64,000 bases of DNA, taken from Cryobacterium cheniae (GTDB lineage: Bacteria > Actinomycetota > Actinomycetes > Actinomycetales > Microbacteriaceae). Where the stretch lies: NCBI RefSeq assembly GCF_004403395.1, contig NZ_SOGN01000035.1, positions 310,001-374,000 of the forward strand, written 5' to 3'. Both the position numbers and the translations under genes were made by a program. The notes beneath the pieces are model-generated. The model did not search any database and was not told the DNA's origin. It was given only the letters and a program-made list of their open reading frames with translations. Each line of letters opens with the position of its first letter. Position 1 is the first letter of the stretch. Positions 17,080 through 28,027 of the stretch are shown one piece after another.

Positions 17080-17376
17080 ATGACCGACCTCGCCACGCCC
17101 CCTGCCACTCCCCCTTCCTCCGACGCCCAGCGCCTCACCATGTTCGGGGCGGAGTGGTGCGGCGACTGCCGCCGCTCTAAAAAGCTGCTCGACACGCTGA
17201 ATGTCGACTACGACTACGTCGACCTCCTGCTCGTCGAGGACGGCGCCGACCGCGCCCTGGCGATCAGCGGCCGTACCCAGATCCCGGTGATCCTGTTTCC
17301 GGACGGCACCCATGTGGTGGAGCCCAGCGATACGACTCTGCACGCGAAGCTGACCCAGCTCGGCAGCATCCGCTAG
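17080..17376 (+). CDS. Glutaredoxin/mycoredoxin-like protein
   Basis: 98-residue thioredoxin-fold protein with the redox motif in TMFGAEWCGDCRRSKKLLD (CGDC), followed by the cis-proline segment GRTQIPVILFPDGTHVVEPS. Actinobacteria use such proteins with mycothiol to reduce mixed disulfides. The first 17 residues are a Pro/Thr/Ser-rich extension not found in minimal mycoredoxins. The gene stands alone. Confidence 0.88.
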   Translation: MTDLATPPATPPSSDAQRLTMFGAEWCGDCRRSKKLLDTLNVDYDYVDLLLVEDGADRALAISGRTQIPVILFPDGTHVVEPSDTTLHAKLTQLGSIR

Positions 17377-17425
17377 CCGGCTGCACTCTCCGCACCTCGA
17401 ACGGACGCCCACGAACGAACGCCGG

Positions 17426-18454
17426 TCAGGGGAAGTAGTCGCCCAGCACGCGCGCCGTCACCAGCGCGAGCTTGCTGTCGAGCTGCTCGTACAGGGGCAT
17501 CAGGGGCGTGGCACCGGCAACCGTGTGCACCACGCCGGCGGAGTCGAAGATCGCGATCGGCTCGAGGTCGCGCAGCAGCGCCCAGAACGGCTGGGAGAAG
17601 AACACGCTGCGGCCTCCGGCGTCGAACTCCTCGAGGGTCATCGCGACATACTCTTCCCGCGCCCGAATGGTGGAGGGGAAGTCCCGGAACAACGCGCATC
17701 CGGGATTCTCCGGATCCTCCTCGTGCAGCATGGGCGCCGGAACCGCGTACCACTCGTACCGGTCGTTCGTCGCGGTGGCCAAAGCGCTGGCGATCACCCG
17801 GTAGGTCAGCGCCCGGGCGGACATAGCCGGCCTGGCCTTTGGGATACCGAGCCCGGTCGCCACCTCGATCTGTTTGACGACCGCCTGCGGGGTGAGCGCG
17901 GCCAGCATTCGAATCCAGCTGATCTTCTGCACGACCCCGTCGACCAGGAACTTGCAGCCGCCGTCGAGGTCCCACTGCACGCTCACGCCGTCCTGCTCGT
18001 CGTGCACGATCAGGAGCCGGTCGGCCTCGTCGACCTCCACCCCGGAGATACGGAGATGCGGATGCCGACGCACCAGTTCACTTGCGATCCACCACATCTG
18101 GGCGGTGAGGAAGCGGTCCGCCGGCGGAGCGTAGACCTCGTAACCGTCGACTTCGCTGTCGCCGGTGCCGGTGCCGGTGCCGGTGCCGGTGCCAGTGCCG
18201 GAACCGTCACCGTCGTTGGAATTGGAATTGGAATTGGAGTTGTCGTCGTAGCCGTAGCTGTCGCCGTTGGAGCTGTCGCCGTTGTAGCTGTCGCCGTAAC
18301 CGTAGTCGTTTTGGCTGTCGTTGTAACTGTCGCCGTAGCCGTTGTCGTCGTAGCCGTCTTCGCCGTCGCCGTTGCCGTTGGTGCTGTCGCTGTCGCCGTC
18401 GCCGTGGGACCGGAAGTTCTCGCTGGAATCGTTTGACCCTGCATCACTCATCAT
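17426..18454 (-). CDS. Conserved-looking protein with a low-complexity Asn/Asp/Ser/Gly/Tyr N-terminus
   Basis: 342-residue protein I do not recognise as a named family. The first 105 residues are almost only Asp, Asn, Ser, Gly and Tyr in short repeats (GDSYNGDSSNGDSYGYDD, then NSNSNSN, then GTGTGTGTGTG). The rest looks like an ordinary soluble alpha/beta protein in two similar parts: residues about 115-185 (FLTAQMWWIASELVRRHPHLRISGVEVDE) and about 205-342. This resembles actinobacterial proteins of the T3SS/YbjN chaperone-like class, but that is only a guess. The start has GGAGAG upstream. It is divergent from the sigma factor gene 187 bp away. Confidence 0.75.
   Translation of the reverse strand: MMSDAGSNDSSENFRSHGDGDSDSTNGNGDGEDGYDDNGYGDSYNDSQNDYGYGDSYNGDSSNGDSYGYDDNSNSNSNSNDGDGSGTGTGTGTGTGTGDSEVDGYEVYAPPADRFLTAQMWWIASELVRRHPHLRISGVEVDEADRLLIVHDEQDGVSVQWDLDGGCKFLVDGVVQKISWIRMLAALTPQAVVKQIEVATGLGIPKARPAMSARALTYRVIASALATATNDRYEWYAVPAPMLHEEDPENPGCALFRDFPSTIRAREEYVAMTLEEFDAGGRSVFFSQPFWALLRDLEPIAIFDSAGVVHTVAGATPLMPLYEQLDSKLALVTARVLGDYFP
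18160..18420. repeat. Coding low-complexity repeat block
   Basis: Consecutive microsatellite-like runs: GGTGCC hexamers, TTGGAA hexamers, and longer GTCGCCGTTG-type units. All units are multiples of three, so the minus-strand frame of the host gene is kept over 260 bp. Confidence 0.85.
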
Positions 18455-18641
18455 CGCGTCTCTCCGCTCGATACGGCTTTTTCCCGCTCATCATCGTCGA
18501 TCTGGGCCACTTGCGAAACTCCCCGTTCGAGGTCGTTCGGCGGCGCCCTGATGAACCCTGCACAGACAGGCCCCTCCACGGGTTCTGCACACTCGGCGTC
18601 GGCATCCGGAACCCCGGGCACCGCCCGCCTACGGTACCGGC

Positions 18642-19625
18642 ATGACCACCGCTGCGAGCCGTTCCCGTCAATGCTCCCCCGCCGATTCCGTGAGCGACTA
18701 CCTGCGCGAGATCGGTCGTGTGCCGCTTCTGACCGAGACGGATGAGATCGCGCTCGCCCAGCGCATCGAGGTTGGGCTGCTCGCCGAGGAGAGGCTCTCC
18801 GGGCTCCGGCCGGGCGTTGCCGGCAACCACGACTCCGATCTCTCGGAGGAGCTCCGCTGGCTCGCGGCCGACGGTGTGCGGGCCCTGAATCACCTGATCT
18901 GCGCGAATCTTCGGCTGGTGGTGTCCGTGGCCCGGCACTTCACCGGCCGCGGACTCGACCTCCTCGATCTGGTCCAGGAAGGCAACCTCGGCCTGATCCG
19001 GGCGGTCCAGCGTTTCGACCACACTCGCGGGTTCAAGTTTTCGACCTACGCGACCTGGTGGATCCGCCGGATGATCCACCGCGCCCTGGCCGACCAGGCC
19101 CGCATCATCCGTCTCCCGGCCCACCAGGTCGAGGCGCTCAACGGCCTGGCCCGGGTGCAGCACGGGCTGCGGCTCCGGCAGGGCCGCAATGGCACCGCCG
19201 AGGAGATCAGCGCGGCCAGCGGACTCACCACGCAACAGATCCGGAGGCTGCAGAATCTCACCGGCCGGCCTCGGTCGATCGACGCCCCGGTCTGGGCCGA
19301 CCTTGGCAACGGCCTCGAGAACGTGCCCTTCGGCGACACCATTCGCGATGCCCACGCGCTCGACCCGTGCGACGCTGCCAGCCGCACCCTCCTGTCAGAG
19401 CACCTCGCCCGCCATCTCGCCCTCCTGCCCGACCGCGAAGCGAGCGTGCTCCGCATGCGGTTCGGCCTCGGCGGCGAAGACCCGAAGCCCCGGCGGGAGA
19501 TCGGAGCGCACTTCGGGTTGTCCTACGACCGGATCCGGCAGCTCGAGCTGAAGGCCCTGGCCCGGCTGCGGCCGCCGCTGACCTCCGGGCGGGAGTCCGG
19601 GGAGAGCGTCGGCGCCAACGGGTAG
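18642..19625 (+). CDS. Group 2 sigma-70 factor (SigA/HrdB paralogue)
   Basis: 327-residue RNA polymerase sigma factor. Region 1.2 starts at SVSDYLREIGRVPLLTETDEIALAQRIE; region 2 is intact (NLRLVVSVARHFTGRGLDLLDLVQEGNLGLIRAVQRFDHTRGFKFSTYATWWIRRMIHRALADQ) with the core-binding and -10 recognition residues; region 3 and region 4 follow (PDREASVLRMRFGLGG, then the -35 reading helix LSYDRIRQLELKALARLR). The absence of the long region 1.1 and the size mark it as a non-essential paralogue of the primary factor, usually used in stationary phase or stress. No anti-sigma gene is adjacent. Confidence 0.95.
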   Translation: MTTAASRSRQCSPADSVSDYLREIGRVPLLTETDEIALAQRIEVGLLAEERLSGLRPGVAGNHDSDLSEELRWLAADGVRALNHLICANLRLVVSVARHFTGRGLDLLDLVQEGNLGLIRAVQRFDHTRGFKFSTYATWWIRRMIHRALADQARIIRLPAHQVEALNGLARVQHGLRLRQGRNGTAEEISAASGLTTQQIRRLQNLTGRPRSIDAPVWADLGNGLENVPFGDTIRDAHALDPCDAASRTLLSEHLARHLALLPDREASVLRMRFGLGGEDPKPRREIGAHFGLSYDRIRQLELKALARLRPPLTSGRESGESVGANG

Positions 19626-19814
19626 GGGCGGGTGCACGGCACAGAGCCGGCGCCCGCTGTAATCGCCCGCCGGCGCCGGCGTGCATTCGCCCGCCGGAAC
19701 GGGCACTCTCGCCTCGCGCTGGGCTGCGCATTCGCTCCCGCGCGGGAGCTGCGCCGCTTCGCGGCCGGCACGCCACGCGCGGAGCGGCGCAGCACCCGCG
19801 CAGCCCCGCCAAGT

Positions 19815-19830
19815 TGGGAATGAATTCCCA
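19815..19830. promoter_or_regulatory. Palindrome upstream of the aromatic degradation operon
   Basis: TGGGAATGAATTCCCA, with 7-bp arms and a 2-base centre, 71 bp before the dioxygenase ATG. Suitable as an operator for a dimeric regulator such as a MarR type; the regulator gene is not next to it. Confidence 0.4.
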
Positions 19831-19900
19831 GGAGCATGTGTTTGCATAGAAGTCGGTAGCGAGAACGCGCACCGACCAGCTTCCCGCCAGAAAGGGACCC

Positions 19901-20875
19901 ATGACCCCGCACACCTCCGGACTGCACCACGTCACCGCGATTGCCGGTGCACCGCAGCGCAACATCGACTTCTACGTGACCGGTCTCGGCCTCCGCCTCG
20001 TGAAGAAGACGGTCAACTTCGACGACCCCGGCACCTACCACCTCTATTACGGGGATGACGCGGGCCGCCCGGGCTCGCTGCTCACCTTCTTCCCCTGGAC
20101 GGGCATCTCCAGCGGGCGCCCCGGCTCGGGGCAGTCCACGTCCACCGCGTTCTCGGTGCCGGCCGGCAGCCTCGGCTGGTGGGCCGGCCACTTCCAGAAG
20201 CTCGGCGTCGAATCCGAGTTCGTGCGCCGCACGGCCGACGAGGAACGCCTCTCCCTGCGCGACCCCGACGGACTGCAGCTGGATCTCGTGGCCTCGTCGA
20301 CGGTCGATCCGCGCAATCCGTGGGACTCGGCATCCGTGCCCGCCGACTACGCGGTGCGCGGCCAGCACTCCTCGGTGCTCACCGTCGCCGACCCCACCGG
20401 CACCGTCGAGGTGCTCACCCGCGACCTCGGCATGCACGTGATCGAGGAGACTCCCGGTCGCATCCGGGTCGGAGCCGGCGACGGGGCCCCCGGCAACATC
20501 GTGGACATCATCGCAGACCCGAACGGGCAGGTCGGCCTGACCGCCGGCGGCAGCGTGCACCACATCGCGTTCCGGGTGCCGGACAAGACCACCCAGGAGC
20601 AGTGGCGCCAGGAACTCGTCGCGCGCGGCTACGGGGTGACGGCGATCCTCGACCGGCAGTACTTCACGTCGATTTACTTCCGCGAGCCCGGCGGCGTGCT
20701 GTTCGAGATCGCGACGGACACCCCCGGCTTCGACATCGACGAGCCGCTGCTGGAACTGGGGCGCTCGCTCAAGCTGCCGCCGTGGCTCGAGCCCAGCCGC
20801 GACCAGATCGAGCGCGCCGTCGTTCCGATCACCCTTCCGGGCGAGAACAACCCCGCCCTCGTTGCGGGCCGGTAG
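19901..20875 (+). CDS. VOC-family ring-cleaving dioxygenase (PcpA/LinE/MhqO-like)
   Basis: 324-residue extradiol-type dioxygenase built from two vicinal-oxygen-chelate modules. Candidate Fe(II) ligands are visible in the expected places: His in GLHHVTAIAG near residue 10, His 220/221 in SVHHIAFRVP, and Glu 269 in GGVLFEIATDTPGF. PcpA and LinE open (chloro)hydroquinones to maleylacetate-type products. Downstream genes encode an esterase-like hydrolase 8 bp away and a maleylacetate reductase, which supports a hydroquinone pathway. Start at 19901 follows AAAGGGA. Confidence 0.9.
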   Translation: MTPHTSGLHHVTAIAGAPQRNIDFYVTGLGLRLVKKTVNFDDPGTYHLYYGDDAGRPGSLLTFFPWTGISSGRPGSGQSTSTAFSVPAGSLGWWAGHFQKLGVESEFVRRTADEERLSLRDPDGLQLDLVASSTVDPRNPWDSASVPADYAVRGQHSSVLTVADPTGTVEVLTRDLGMHVIEETPGRIRVGAGDGAPGNIVDIIADPNGQVGLTAGGSVHHIAFRVPDKTTQEQWRQELVARGYGVTAILDRQYFTSIYFREPGGVLFEIATDTPGFDIDEPLLELGRSLKLPPWLEPSRDQIERAVVPITLPGENNPALVAGR

Positions 20876-20883
20876 CACCCGCG

Positions 20884-21585
20884 ATGACCGCGCAACGCGA
20901 CTCCCGCCAGGACGATCTCGACTGGCCGCACGTTTTCCGGGCCGGCTCGCCGGAGACATCCGTCGGCTCCGACCCGCCCGGTGACGCCCCCGGTGGCGAC
21001 GCCCCCGTGCTGCTGATGCTGCACGGCACCGGCGGCAACGAGCAGGAAGTCCTCACCCTCGCCGACGCGATCGACCCGGCCGCGACCGTGCTCGCCCCGC
21101 GCGGGCGCGTCACCGAGGGCGGCATGCTGCGCTGGTTCCGCCGGCTCTCCGAGGGCGTGTTCGACGTCGACGACGTGGTGGTGCGGGCCGGCGAACTGGC
21201 CGGATTCATCGGTTGGGCCCGGCGGCGCTACGACCTCGGCGAGCGCCGCTTCATCGCCGTGGGCTTCTCCAATGGGGCCAACATCGCCCTCGCCACGGCC
21301 CTGCTCCACCCCGCCGCGCTCGACCGGGTCGTCGCCTTCTCGGGCATGTTCCCACTCGACGATCGCACGCTCACGACGGACCTCGCCGGCACGGCGGTGC
21401 TGCTGCTCAACGGACGCTCCGACCCGATGGCCCCGCTCACGAGCGCCGACCGGGCCGCCGCGACCCTCACCGAGCGCGGCGCCCAGGTCGAGCGCGAGCT
21501 GCGAGACGGCGGGCACGGCATCGCCGCAACGGATGTCGCCGCCGCCCGATCCTGGCTCGCCCGCCCCGCGCAGGTTCGCGCGTAG
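20884..21585 (+). CDS. Carboxylesterase/phospholipase-like alpha/beta hydrolase (MhqD-like)
   Basis: 233-residue alpha/beta hydrolase of the carboxylesterase family found with quinone-resistance dioxygenases. The oxyanion segment is LLMLHGTGGNEQEVL, the nucleophile elbow is AVGFSNGANIALA (Ser), and the acid and base are in NGRSDPMAPLT and RDGGHGIAATD. Eight bp separate it from the dioxygenase stop and ten bp from the next gene, so it belongs to that operon. It may hydrolyse a ring-fission product or an ester precursor. Confidence 0.9.
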   Translation: MTAQRDSRQDDLDWPHVFRAGSPETSVGSDPPGDAPGGDAPVLLMLHGTGGNEQEVLTLADAIDPAATVLAPRGRVTEGGMLRWFRRLSEGVFDVDDVVVRAGELAGFIGWARRRYDLGERRFIAVGFSNGANIALATALLHPAALDRVVAFSGMFPLDDRTLTTDLAGTAVLLLNGRSDPMAPLTSADRAAATLTERGAQVERELRDGGHGIAATDVAAARSWLARPAQVRA

Positions 21586-21595
21586 GCGTGCCGTG

Positions 21596-22882
21596 ATGGA
21601 GCAGCTCCCTGACCCCCGCCGCGATGTCGGCGGCGCTTCCGGCCCCGAACTCGGCCCCGCATTCGGCCCCGCAGTCGGCCTCGATTTCGAGTATCGGACC
21701 CAGCGGCAACGTGTGCTGTTCGGCACCGGACGGGCCGCCGAGCTGCTCGCCACAGTGCTCGGCGAGCTGGGCGAGCACTGTGGCGTGCTCGGCGAGCTGG
21801 GCGACCTCGGCGCGCTGGGCGACCAGGCAGCCGCGATTCCGGACGGGACCGTCCCGGATACGGCCGGCACCCCGCTCACCCCCGGCAGCCCCGGCAGCCC
21901 GCGCGTGATGGTGATCGCGACCCGGCGGGAACTGGAGCGGTCCGCGGCGGTGCTCGGCGGCATCCGTGCGGTGCTGGTATTCGATCAGGTCGTGCAGCAC
22001 GTTCCCGCGGAGTCGGCCGAGCGCGCCCACCGTGCGGCCGAGGCGGCCGGCATCGACGTGGTGGTCGCCCTCGGGGGCGGCTCGGCGATCGGACTGGCCA
22101 AGATTCTCGCGCTGCGGACCGAGCGGCCCACGGGGTTGCCGATCGTGGCGATCCCGACGACCTATTCCGGCTCGGAGGCCACCGCTGTCTGGGGGCTGGT
22201 CGACCAGGGGGTCAAGAACACCGGTTTTGACCAGCGGGTTCTGCCCGGAACCGTGATCTACGACGCAGCCCTGACCCGGTCCCTCCCCCGCGAGCTGAGC
22301 GTCTCCAGCGCGCTGAACGCCCTCGCCCACGGCGTCGACGCACTCTGGGCCCCGGGCGCGAACCCGGTCAGCGCGCTGATTGCCGGTGAGGGCATCCGGA
22401 TGCTGGCGGGCGCCCTGCCGCGGATCGCCGCCGAGTCCGCCGTCGACACCATGGTCGGCCGGGAGGACGCCCTCTACGGCGCGTACCTGTCGGCGAGCGC
22501 GTTCTCCAGCGCCGGTTCGGGACTCCATCACAAGATCTGCCACGTGCTGGGCGGCGCTTTCGGATTGCCGCACGCGCAGACGCATGCGATCGTGCTGCCG
22601 CATTCGGTGGCCCTCAACGCGTCGGCCGACCCCGAGTCCGAGGCGCGGATCGCCGCGGCCCTGGGCTCGCGCTCCGCCGTCCGGGGTCTGCTAGCCCTGC
22701 GGGACCGCGTGCACGCCCCGACCGCACTGCGGGATTTCGGGTTCCAGGAGTCGGACATCGCCCGGGCCGTGGCGCTGATCCTGCCGGCGGTTCCAGTGTC
22801 GAACCCGCGCACGGTCACCCCCGACGACCTGACCCTGCTGCTGCGGAACGCGTGGGCCGGCACCGCCCCGAGCGGGTCGTAG
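21596..22882 (+). CDS. Maleylacetate reductase, iron-containing alcohol dehydrogenase family
   Basis: 428-residue NAD(P)H-dependent reductase that converts maleylacetate to 3-oxoadipate. Key segments are VVALGGGSAIGLAKILAL (nucleotide site), PTTYSGSEATAVWG, LAHGVDALWAPGANP, and GLHHKICHVLGGAFGLPHAQTHAIVLPH with metal-site or replacement histidines. Family members are about 355 residues; here the N-terminal domain carries about 60 extra residues built of short repeats (Gly-Pro-Ala runs near residue 20, and Leu-Gly-Glu/Asp-Leu-Gly runs near residues 53-80). ATG at 21596; an adjacent in-frame GTG is possible. Last gene of the three-gene aromatic operon. Confidence 0.9.
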   Translation: MEQLPDPRRDVGGASGPELGPAFGPAVGLDFEYRTQRQRVLFGTGRAAELLATVLGELGEHCGVLGELGDLGALGDQAAAIPDGTVPDTAGTPLTPGSPGSPRVMVIATRRELERSAAVLGGIRAVLVFDQVVQHVPAESAERAHRAAEAAGIDVVVALGGGSAIGLAKILALRTERPTGLPIVAIPTTYSGSEATAVWGLVDQGVKNTGFDQRVLPGTVIYDAALTRSLPRELSVSSALNALAHGVDALWAPGANPVSALIAGEGIRMLAGALPRIAAESAVDTMVGREDALYGAYLSASAFSSAGSGLHHKICHVLGGAFGLPHAQTHAIVLPHSVALNASADPESEARIAAALGSRSAVRGLLALRDRVHAPTALRDFGFQESDIARAVALILPAVPVSNPRTVTPDDLTLLLRNAWAGTAPSGS

Positions 22883-22958
22883 CCGCGCGCGGGCGACCGC
22901 CGCCCATTTGCCGCGGACACCGGCCGCGCTAGGCTGCCAGCGGAAAAAGGGAGACCCA

Positions 22959-23375
22959 ATGAGTAACACAGAGCGCGGCGACGGTGCGGAGCAGCACAAC
23001 ACCAACCCGGACCGGCCCGAGCAGACCGACACGAATCCCACCAACGACGATCCGAGAACGGATCCCGCCGAAGGGACCCCCGAGAAGGCCGCCGAACGTG
23101 TCGCGCGGGAGGTCGCGCAGGAATCGCGGCTGCGCATCCTTCGGAGCAAGGCTGCCGTCGCCCGGTCCGATGTCGATGCGCTGGCCGCCAAGCACCTCGA
23201 CCCCGACACTCTCGAGGATCTGCTCGACGCGGCCAGCCCGCGGGAGGCCGAACGGCTGCGCAAATCCGAGCACGAGATCAGTGAGCGCGTCGCCCGGGCC
23301 GCGGCGAAGGCCCAGGCCGCCGAGGCCGAATACGAGCAGGCCGTGCTCGACGACTTCGACGAGGCCGAGCGCTAG
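22959..23375 (+). CDS. Small acidic coiled-coil protein, function unknown
   Basis: 138-residue highly charged protein with no recognised domain. The first 45 residues are polar and probably disordered (Asn/Thr/Asp/Pro-rich); from about residue 45 to the end it is strongly helical with heptad-like Ala/Glu/Arg spacing (ERVARAAAKAQAAEAEYEQAVLDDFDEAER). The ATG follows AAAGGGAG. It is followed 23 bp later by a strong terminator. Confidence 0.75.
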   Translation: MSNTERGDGAEQHNTNPDRPEQTDTNPTNDDPRTDPAEGTPEKAAERVAREVAQESRLRILRSKAAVARSDVDALAAKHLDPDTLEDLLDAASPREAERLRKSEHEISERVARAAAKAQAAEAEYEQAVLDDFDEAER

Positions 23376-23398
23376 CACGAGCCCACGTCACGTCACAC

Positions 23399-23431
23399 GA
23401 AGACGGATGCCGCCCACCGGCATCCGTCTTC
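23399..23431. terminator. Strong hairpin terminator
   Basis: Perfect 14-bp stem GAAGACGGATGCCG / CGGCATCCGTCTTC with a 5-nt loop, between the small acidic protein gene and the convergent ppsA end. The arms contain the octamer ACGGATGC and its complement, the most frequent motif of this window. Confidence 0.8.
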
Positions 23432-23466
23432 TGCTGCGGCCGCTCCCCGCCGAGCGGCTGCCCCCG

Positions 23467-25857
<2,391 letters not shown>

Positions 25858-25869
25858 TGTTCTCCCACC

Positions 25870-25956
25870 CTCTGTGAGTCCTGCGACCCTGTGACTGGCG
25901 CACCTGTGATTCTGCGCGCCGGTGACGTTGCGCGCCTGTGACCATGCGCGCCGGTG
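25870..25956. repeat. 16-bp tandem repeat upstream of ppsA
   Basis: Five to six degenerate copies of CCTGTGACCATGCGCG and CCGGTGACGTTGCGCG-type units, beginning 13 bp before the ppsA start. The unit is not a multiple of three, so this is a non-coding repeat in the ppsA leader or promoter. Confidence 0.8.
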
Positions 25957-26092
25957 GCCCGGTTTGGGCCAGGTAATGGCAACCTACTCCCCCGAAGGCG
26001 GCCCCGGCTAGGCGCGCCGCGCCACAGCCGATGTCGGTGGTCCCTGAGACTCTGAAGTACTCCCTCGAGGGAGCCTCAACCAGGAGGTACAG

Positions 26093-26725
26093 ATGACTGA
26101 TCCCAACTACACCGCTCTGTTGCTCGTGATCGACCGGAGCGGCTCGATGTCGAGCATCCGTGACGACATGGTCGGAGGCCTGACCGCGATGCTCGCCGAA
26201 CAGGCCGCCGAGCCGGGCCTGCTCACCGTGGACATCGTCACCTTCGACGACGAGATCGAGCACACTCACAGCCTCGCCGACCCGAACGCCATCACCATCG
26301 AGCTCGACCCCCGCGGCATGACGGCGCTGCACGACGCGATCGGCGTGGCCGTCACGGGGTTCGGAGCGACGCTGCGGGCGCTGCCCGAGCACGCCCGTCC
26401 CGGCACCGTGCAGGTCGTGGTCGTGACCGACGGCGGCGAGAACTCGAGCAGCGAATACTCCGCGGAGGCCGTGCGAGCGCTGATCGGCCGGCAGACCGAG
26501 GCGTACGACTGGGACTTCGTGTTCCTCGGCGCCAACCAGGACGCCGTGCTCACCGGTGCCGCGCTCGGTTTCGACGCCGCCAGCTCCATGACGTACGCCG
26601 CCGCACCGGGCGAGGTCGCCGCGATGAGCGCGAACCTCGGCCGCTACGTGACGGATGTGCGCAAGAAGGAGAAGCGCGGCTTCACGTCCGAGGAGCGCAT
26701 GGAAGCCGGCGGTGATGACGTGTAG
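26093..26725 (+). CDS. VWA-domain protein
   Basis: 210-residue protein consisting of one von Willebrand A domain. The metal-ion-dependent adhesion site is complete: VIDRSGSMSSIRDD (DxSxS), a threonine in PRGMTALHDAIG, and an aspartate in VVVTDGGENSSSEYS. No signal peptide or membrane helix is present, so it is cytoplasmic. Such stand-alone VWA proteins are thought to act in metal-dependent assembly or stress, often near TerD or MoxR genes, but none is nearby. Start with AGGAGG upstream. Confidence 0.88.
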   Translation: MTDPNYTALLLVIDRSGSMSSIRDDMVGGLTAMLAEQAAEPGLLTVDIVTFDDEIEHTHSLADPNAITIELDPRGMTALHDAIGVAVTGFGATLRALPEHARPGTVQVVVVTDGGENSSSEYSAEAVRALIGRQTEAYDWDFVFLGANQDAVLTGAALGFDAASSMTYAAAPGEVAAMSANLGRYVTDVRKKEKRGFTSEERMEAGGDDV

Positions 26726-27404
26726 GCAGCTGTCGGAGCCGGGGCCGCCCGTCCGGCCGCCCGCTCGGCAGAGCGCCTCGGCGCGGGCCGTTCACGGGAG
26801 GGTGACAAGCATGCGATCGGGGACTGAACCCGAATCAATCCCCGATCGCAATGCCGTATCAGGACGAGATCCCTACTCTCGCCCGGCTTCCGCCGATTCA
26901 GTCGCGCGCCTACCCAAGGGGGCGACGAATCGGAGGTTATCCACCGCGCCACGCGGCGACAGAGACAGGCCGGGACGGCCGCGTCTGGTGTCGGCCTCGA
27001 GGGAGGGGAGGTTCATCTGGGACGGTTCTTTCTCATCCGGTAGGCCGGCCAACCCGAGGGTTCCGTGCCTTTGCGACCCCGCCTCACGACGGGTGTGCCC
27101 TTGCGATTGACGTGTAGTGACCGTCTCTCCAGCGACCAGTCGGTCACCTGAGAAAAACTTATCAGTCAGGTGCGGCGCGCAAGCACCCTGGTGAAAAGAG
27201 TTCCCTCTGGCAGACCCCCAAATCGAGGGGGCCGGCCGGTCCGGGTGCGGGGTGACGGATGCCGCGGCGCGCTTTGCCCTGTGCGGCACTCCTGGCAACC
27301 GACGTGGGCCCGGGCTAACGTTGCAGACGTGAGCCGCATGCAATGCTCTATTCGTACTGCTCCATTCGTACTGCTCCATTCGCAATGCCAAGACGGGGGT
27401 CCCC
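26726..27404. other. 679-bp stretch without a convincing gene
   Basis: No open frame here shows protein-like composition. It contains a strong hairpin at 26812-26850 (11-bp stem GCGATCGGGGA / TCCCCGATCGC extended by one T-A pair, 15-nt loop, no T-tract), a weaker stem at 27117-27147 (GTGACCG / CGGTCAC), and a 14-bp tandem repeat (GCTCCATTCGTACT) at 27345-27386 just before the HD-domain gene. A structured RNA or long leader is possible, but none matches a class I know. Confidence 0.5.
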
Positions 27405-27842
27405 ATGACAGTCACCACAGCCGATGCCTACGTCGCCAGGGCGAAGGCAATCGCCACCACCGCCCATGAGGGCCAGTTCGACAAGCTCGGCGCCGCGTAC
27501 ATCGACCACCCCCGCCGCGTCGCCGAGCGACTCAACGACCCTCTCGAGCAGGCCACCGCGTGGCTGCACGATGTCCTCGAAGACTCAGACTTCACCCGAC
27601 ACGACCTGCTCGAAGCCGGCATTCCCGGCGGTGTCGTCGCCGCCGTCTCGGTGCTCACCCGTACGGATGCCGTGAGCGACGCCGACTACTACGCCGGCAT
27701 CCGCGCCAACCCGATCGCTCTCGCCGTGAAGCGCGCCGACATCGCCGACAACCTGGAGCCCTGGCGGGTGGAGCAGCTGGACGTCAGCGTGCAGGAGAGG
27801 CTCGCGGCGAAGTACGCGGCGGCGCTGGAGGCGCTCAGCTAG
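27405..27842 (+). CDS. HD-domain phosphohydrolase, (p)ppGpp hydrolase-like
   Basis: 145-residue HD-superfamily protein. It follows the short RelA/SpoT-hydrolase pattern: AHEGQFDKLGAAYIDHPRRVAERL (first His), ATAWLHDVLEDSDFT (HD pair plus the Glu-Asp), and AVKRADIADNLEPWR (distal Asp). This matches small single-domain alarmone hydrolases (MESH1-like), which degrade guanosine tetraphosphate or similar nucleotides. The synthetase domain is absent. The ATG follows a GGGGG run. Confidence 0.85.
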   Translation: MTVTTADAYVARAKAIATTAHEGQFDKLGAAYIDHPRRVAERLNDPLEQATAWLHDVLEDSDFTRHDLLEAGIPGGVVAAVSVLTRTDAVSDADYYAGIRANPIALAVKRADIADNLEPWRVEQLDVSVQERLAAKYAAALEALS

Positions 27843-27984
27843 ACGCTGTCGCGAAACGTTCCAGTGCGTCGCCGCGTATCGGCATCCGGCTTGAACGGCT
27901 GTCGGTTCACTCGAGGCCGCCTCAGGGCTGACCCTCACAGTAAAGAATGGTGCTCGACGAGCCGTGGAATCGGGCGATGTACTC

Positions 27985-28000
27985 GTTTGTACATACGAAC
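27985..28000. promoter_or_regulatory. Near-perfect palindrome before the DUF222-HNH gene
   Basis: GTTTGTACATACGAAC, 7-bp arms with one mismatch, in an AT-rich island about 30 bp upstream of the predicted -35 box. A regulator site is plausible; it is not in LexA orientation. Confidence 0.35.
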
Positions 28001-28027
28001 ATAATAGACAAATTATCTGAGCAAGTC

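Noticed and set aside
27252-27300. Possible fourth, degraded copy of the family B stem-loop (GACGGATGCCGCGGCGCG...)
   Set aside because: Only the flank resembles the family; the stem cannot be formed convincingly.
26873-27418. 181-codon minus-strand frame in the gene-free stretch
   Set aside because: Composition is not protein-like, no ribosome site, and it runs into the start of the HD-domain gene.
27985-28000. Palindrome considered as a LexA (SOS) box
   Set aside because: The arms are GTTT...GAAC, the reverse of the GAAC...GTTC order in the actinobacterial LexA box.
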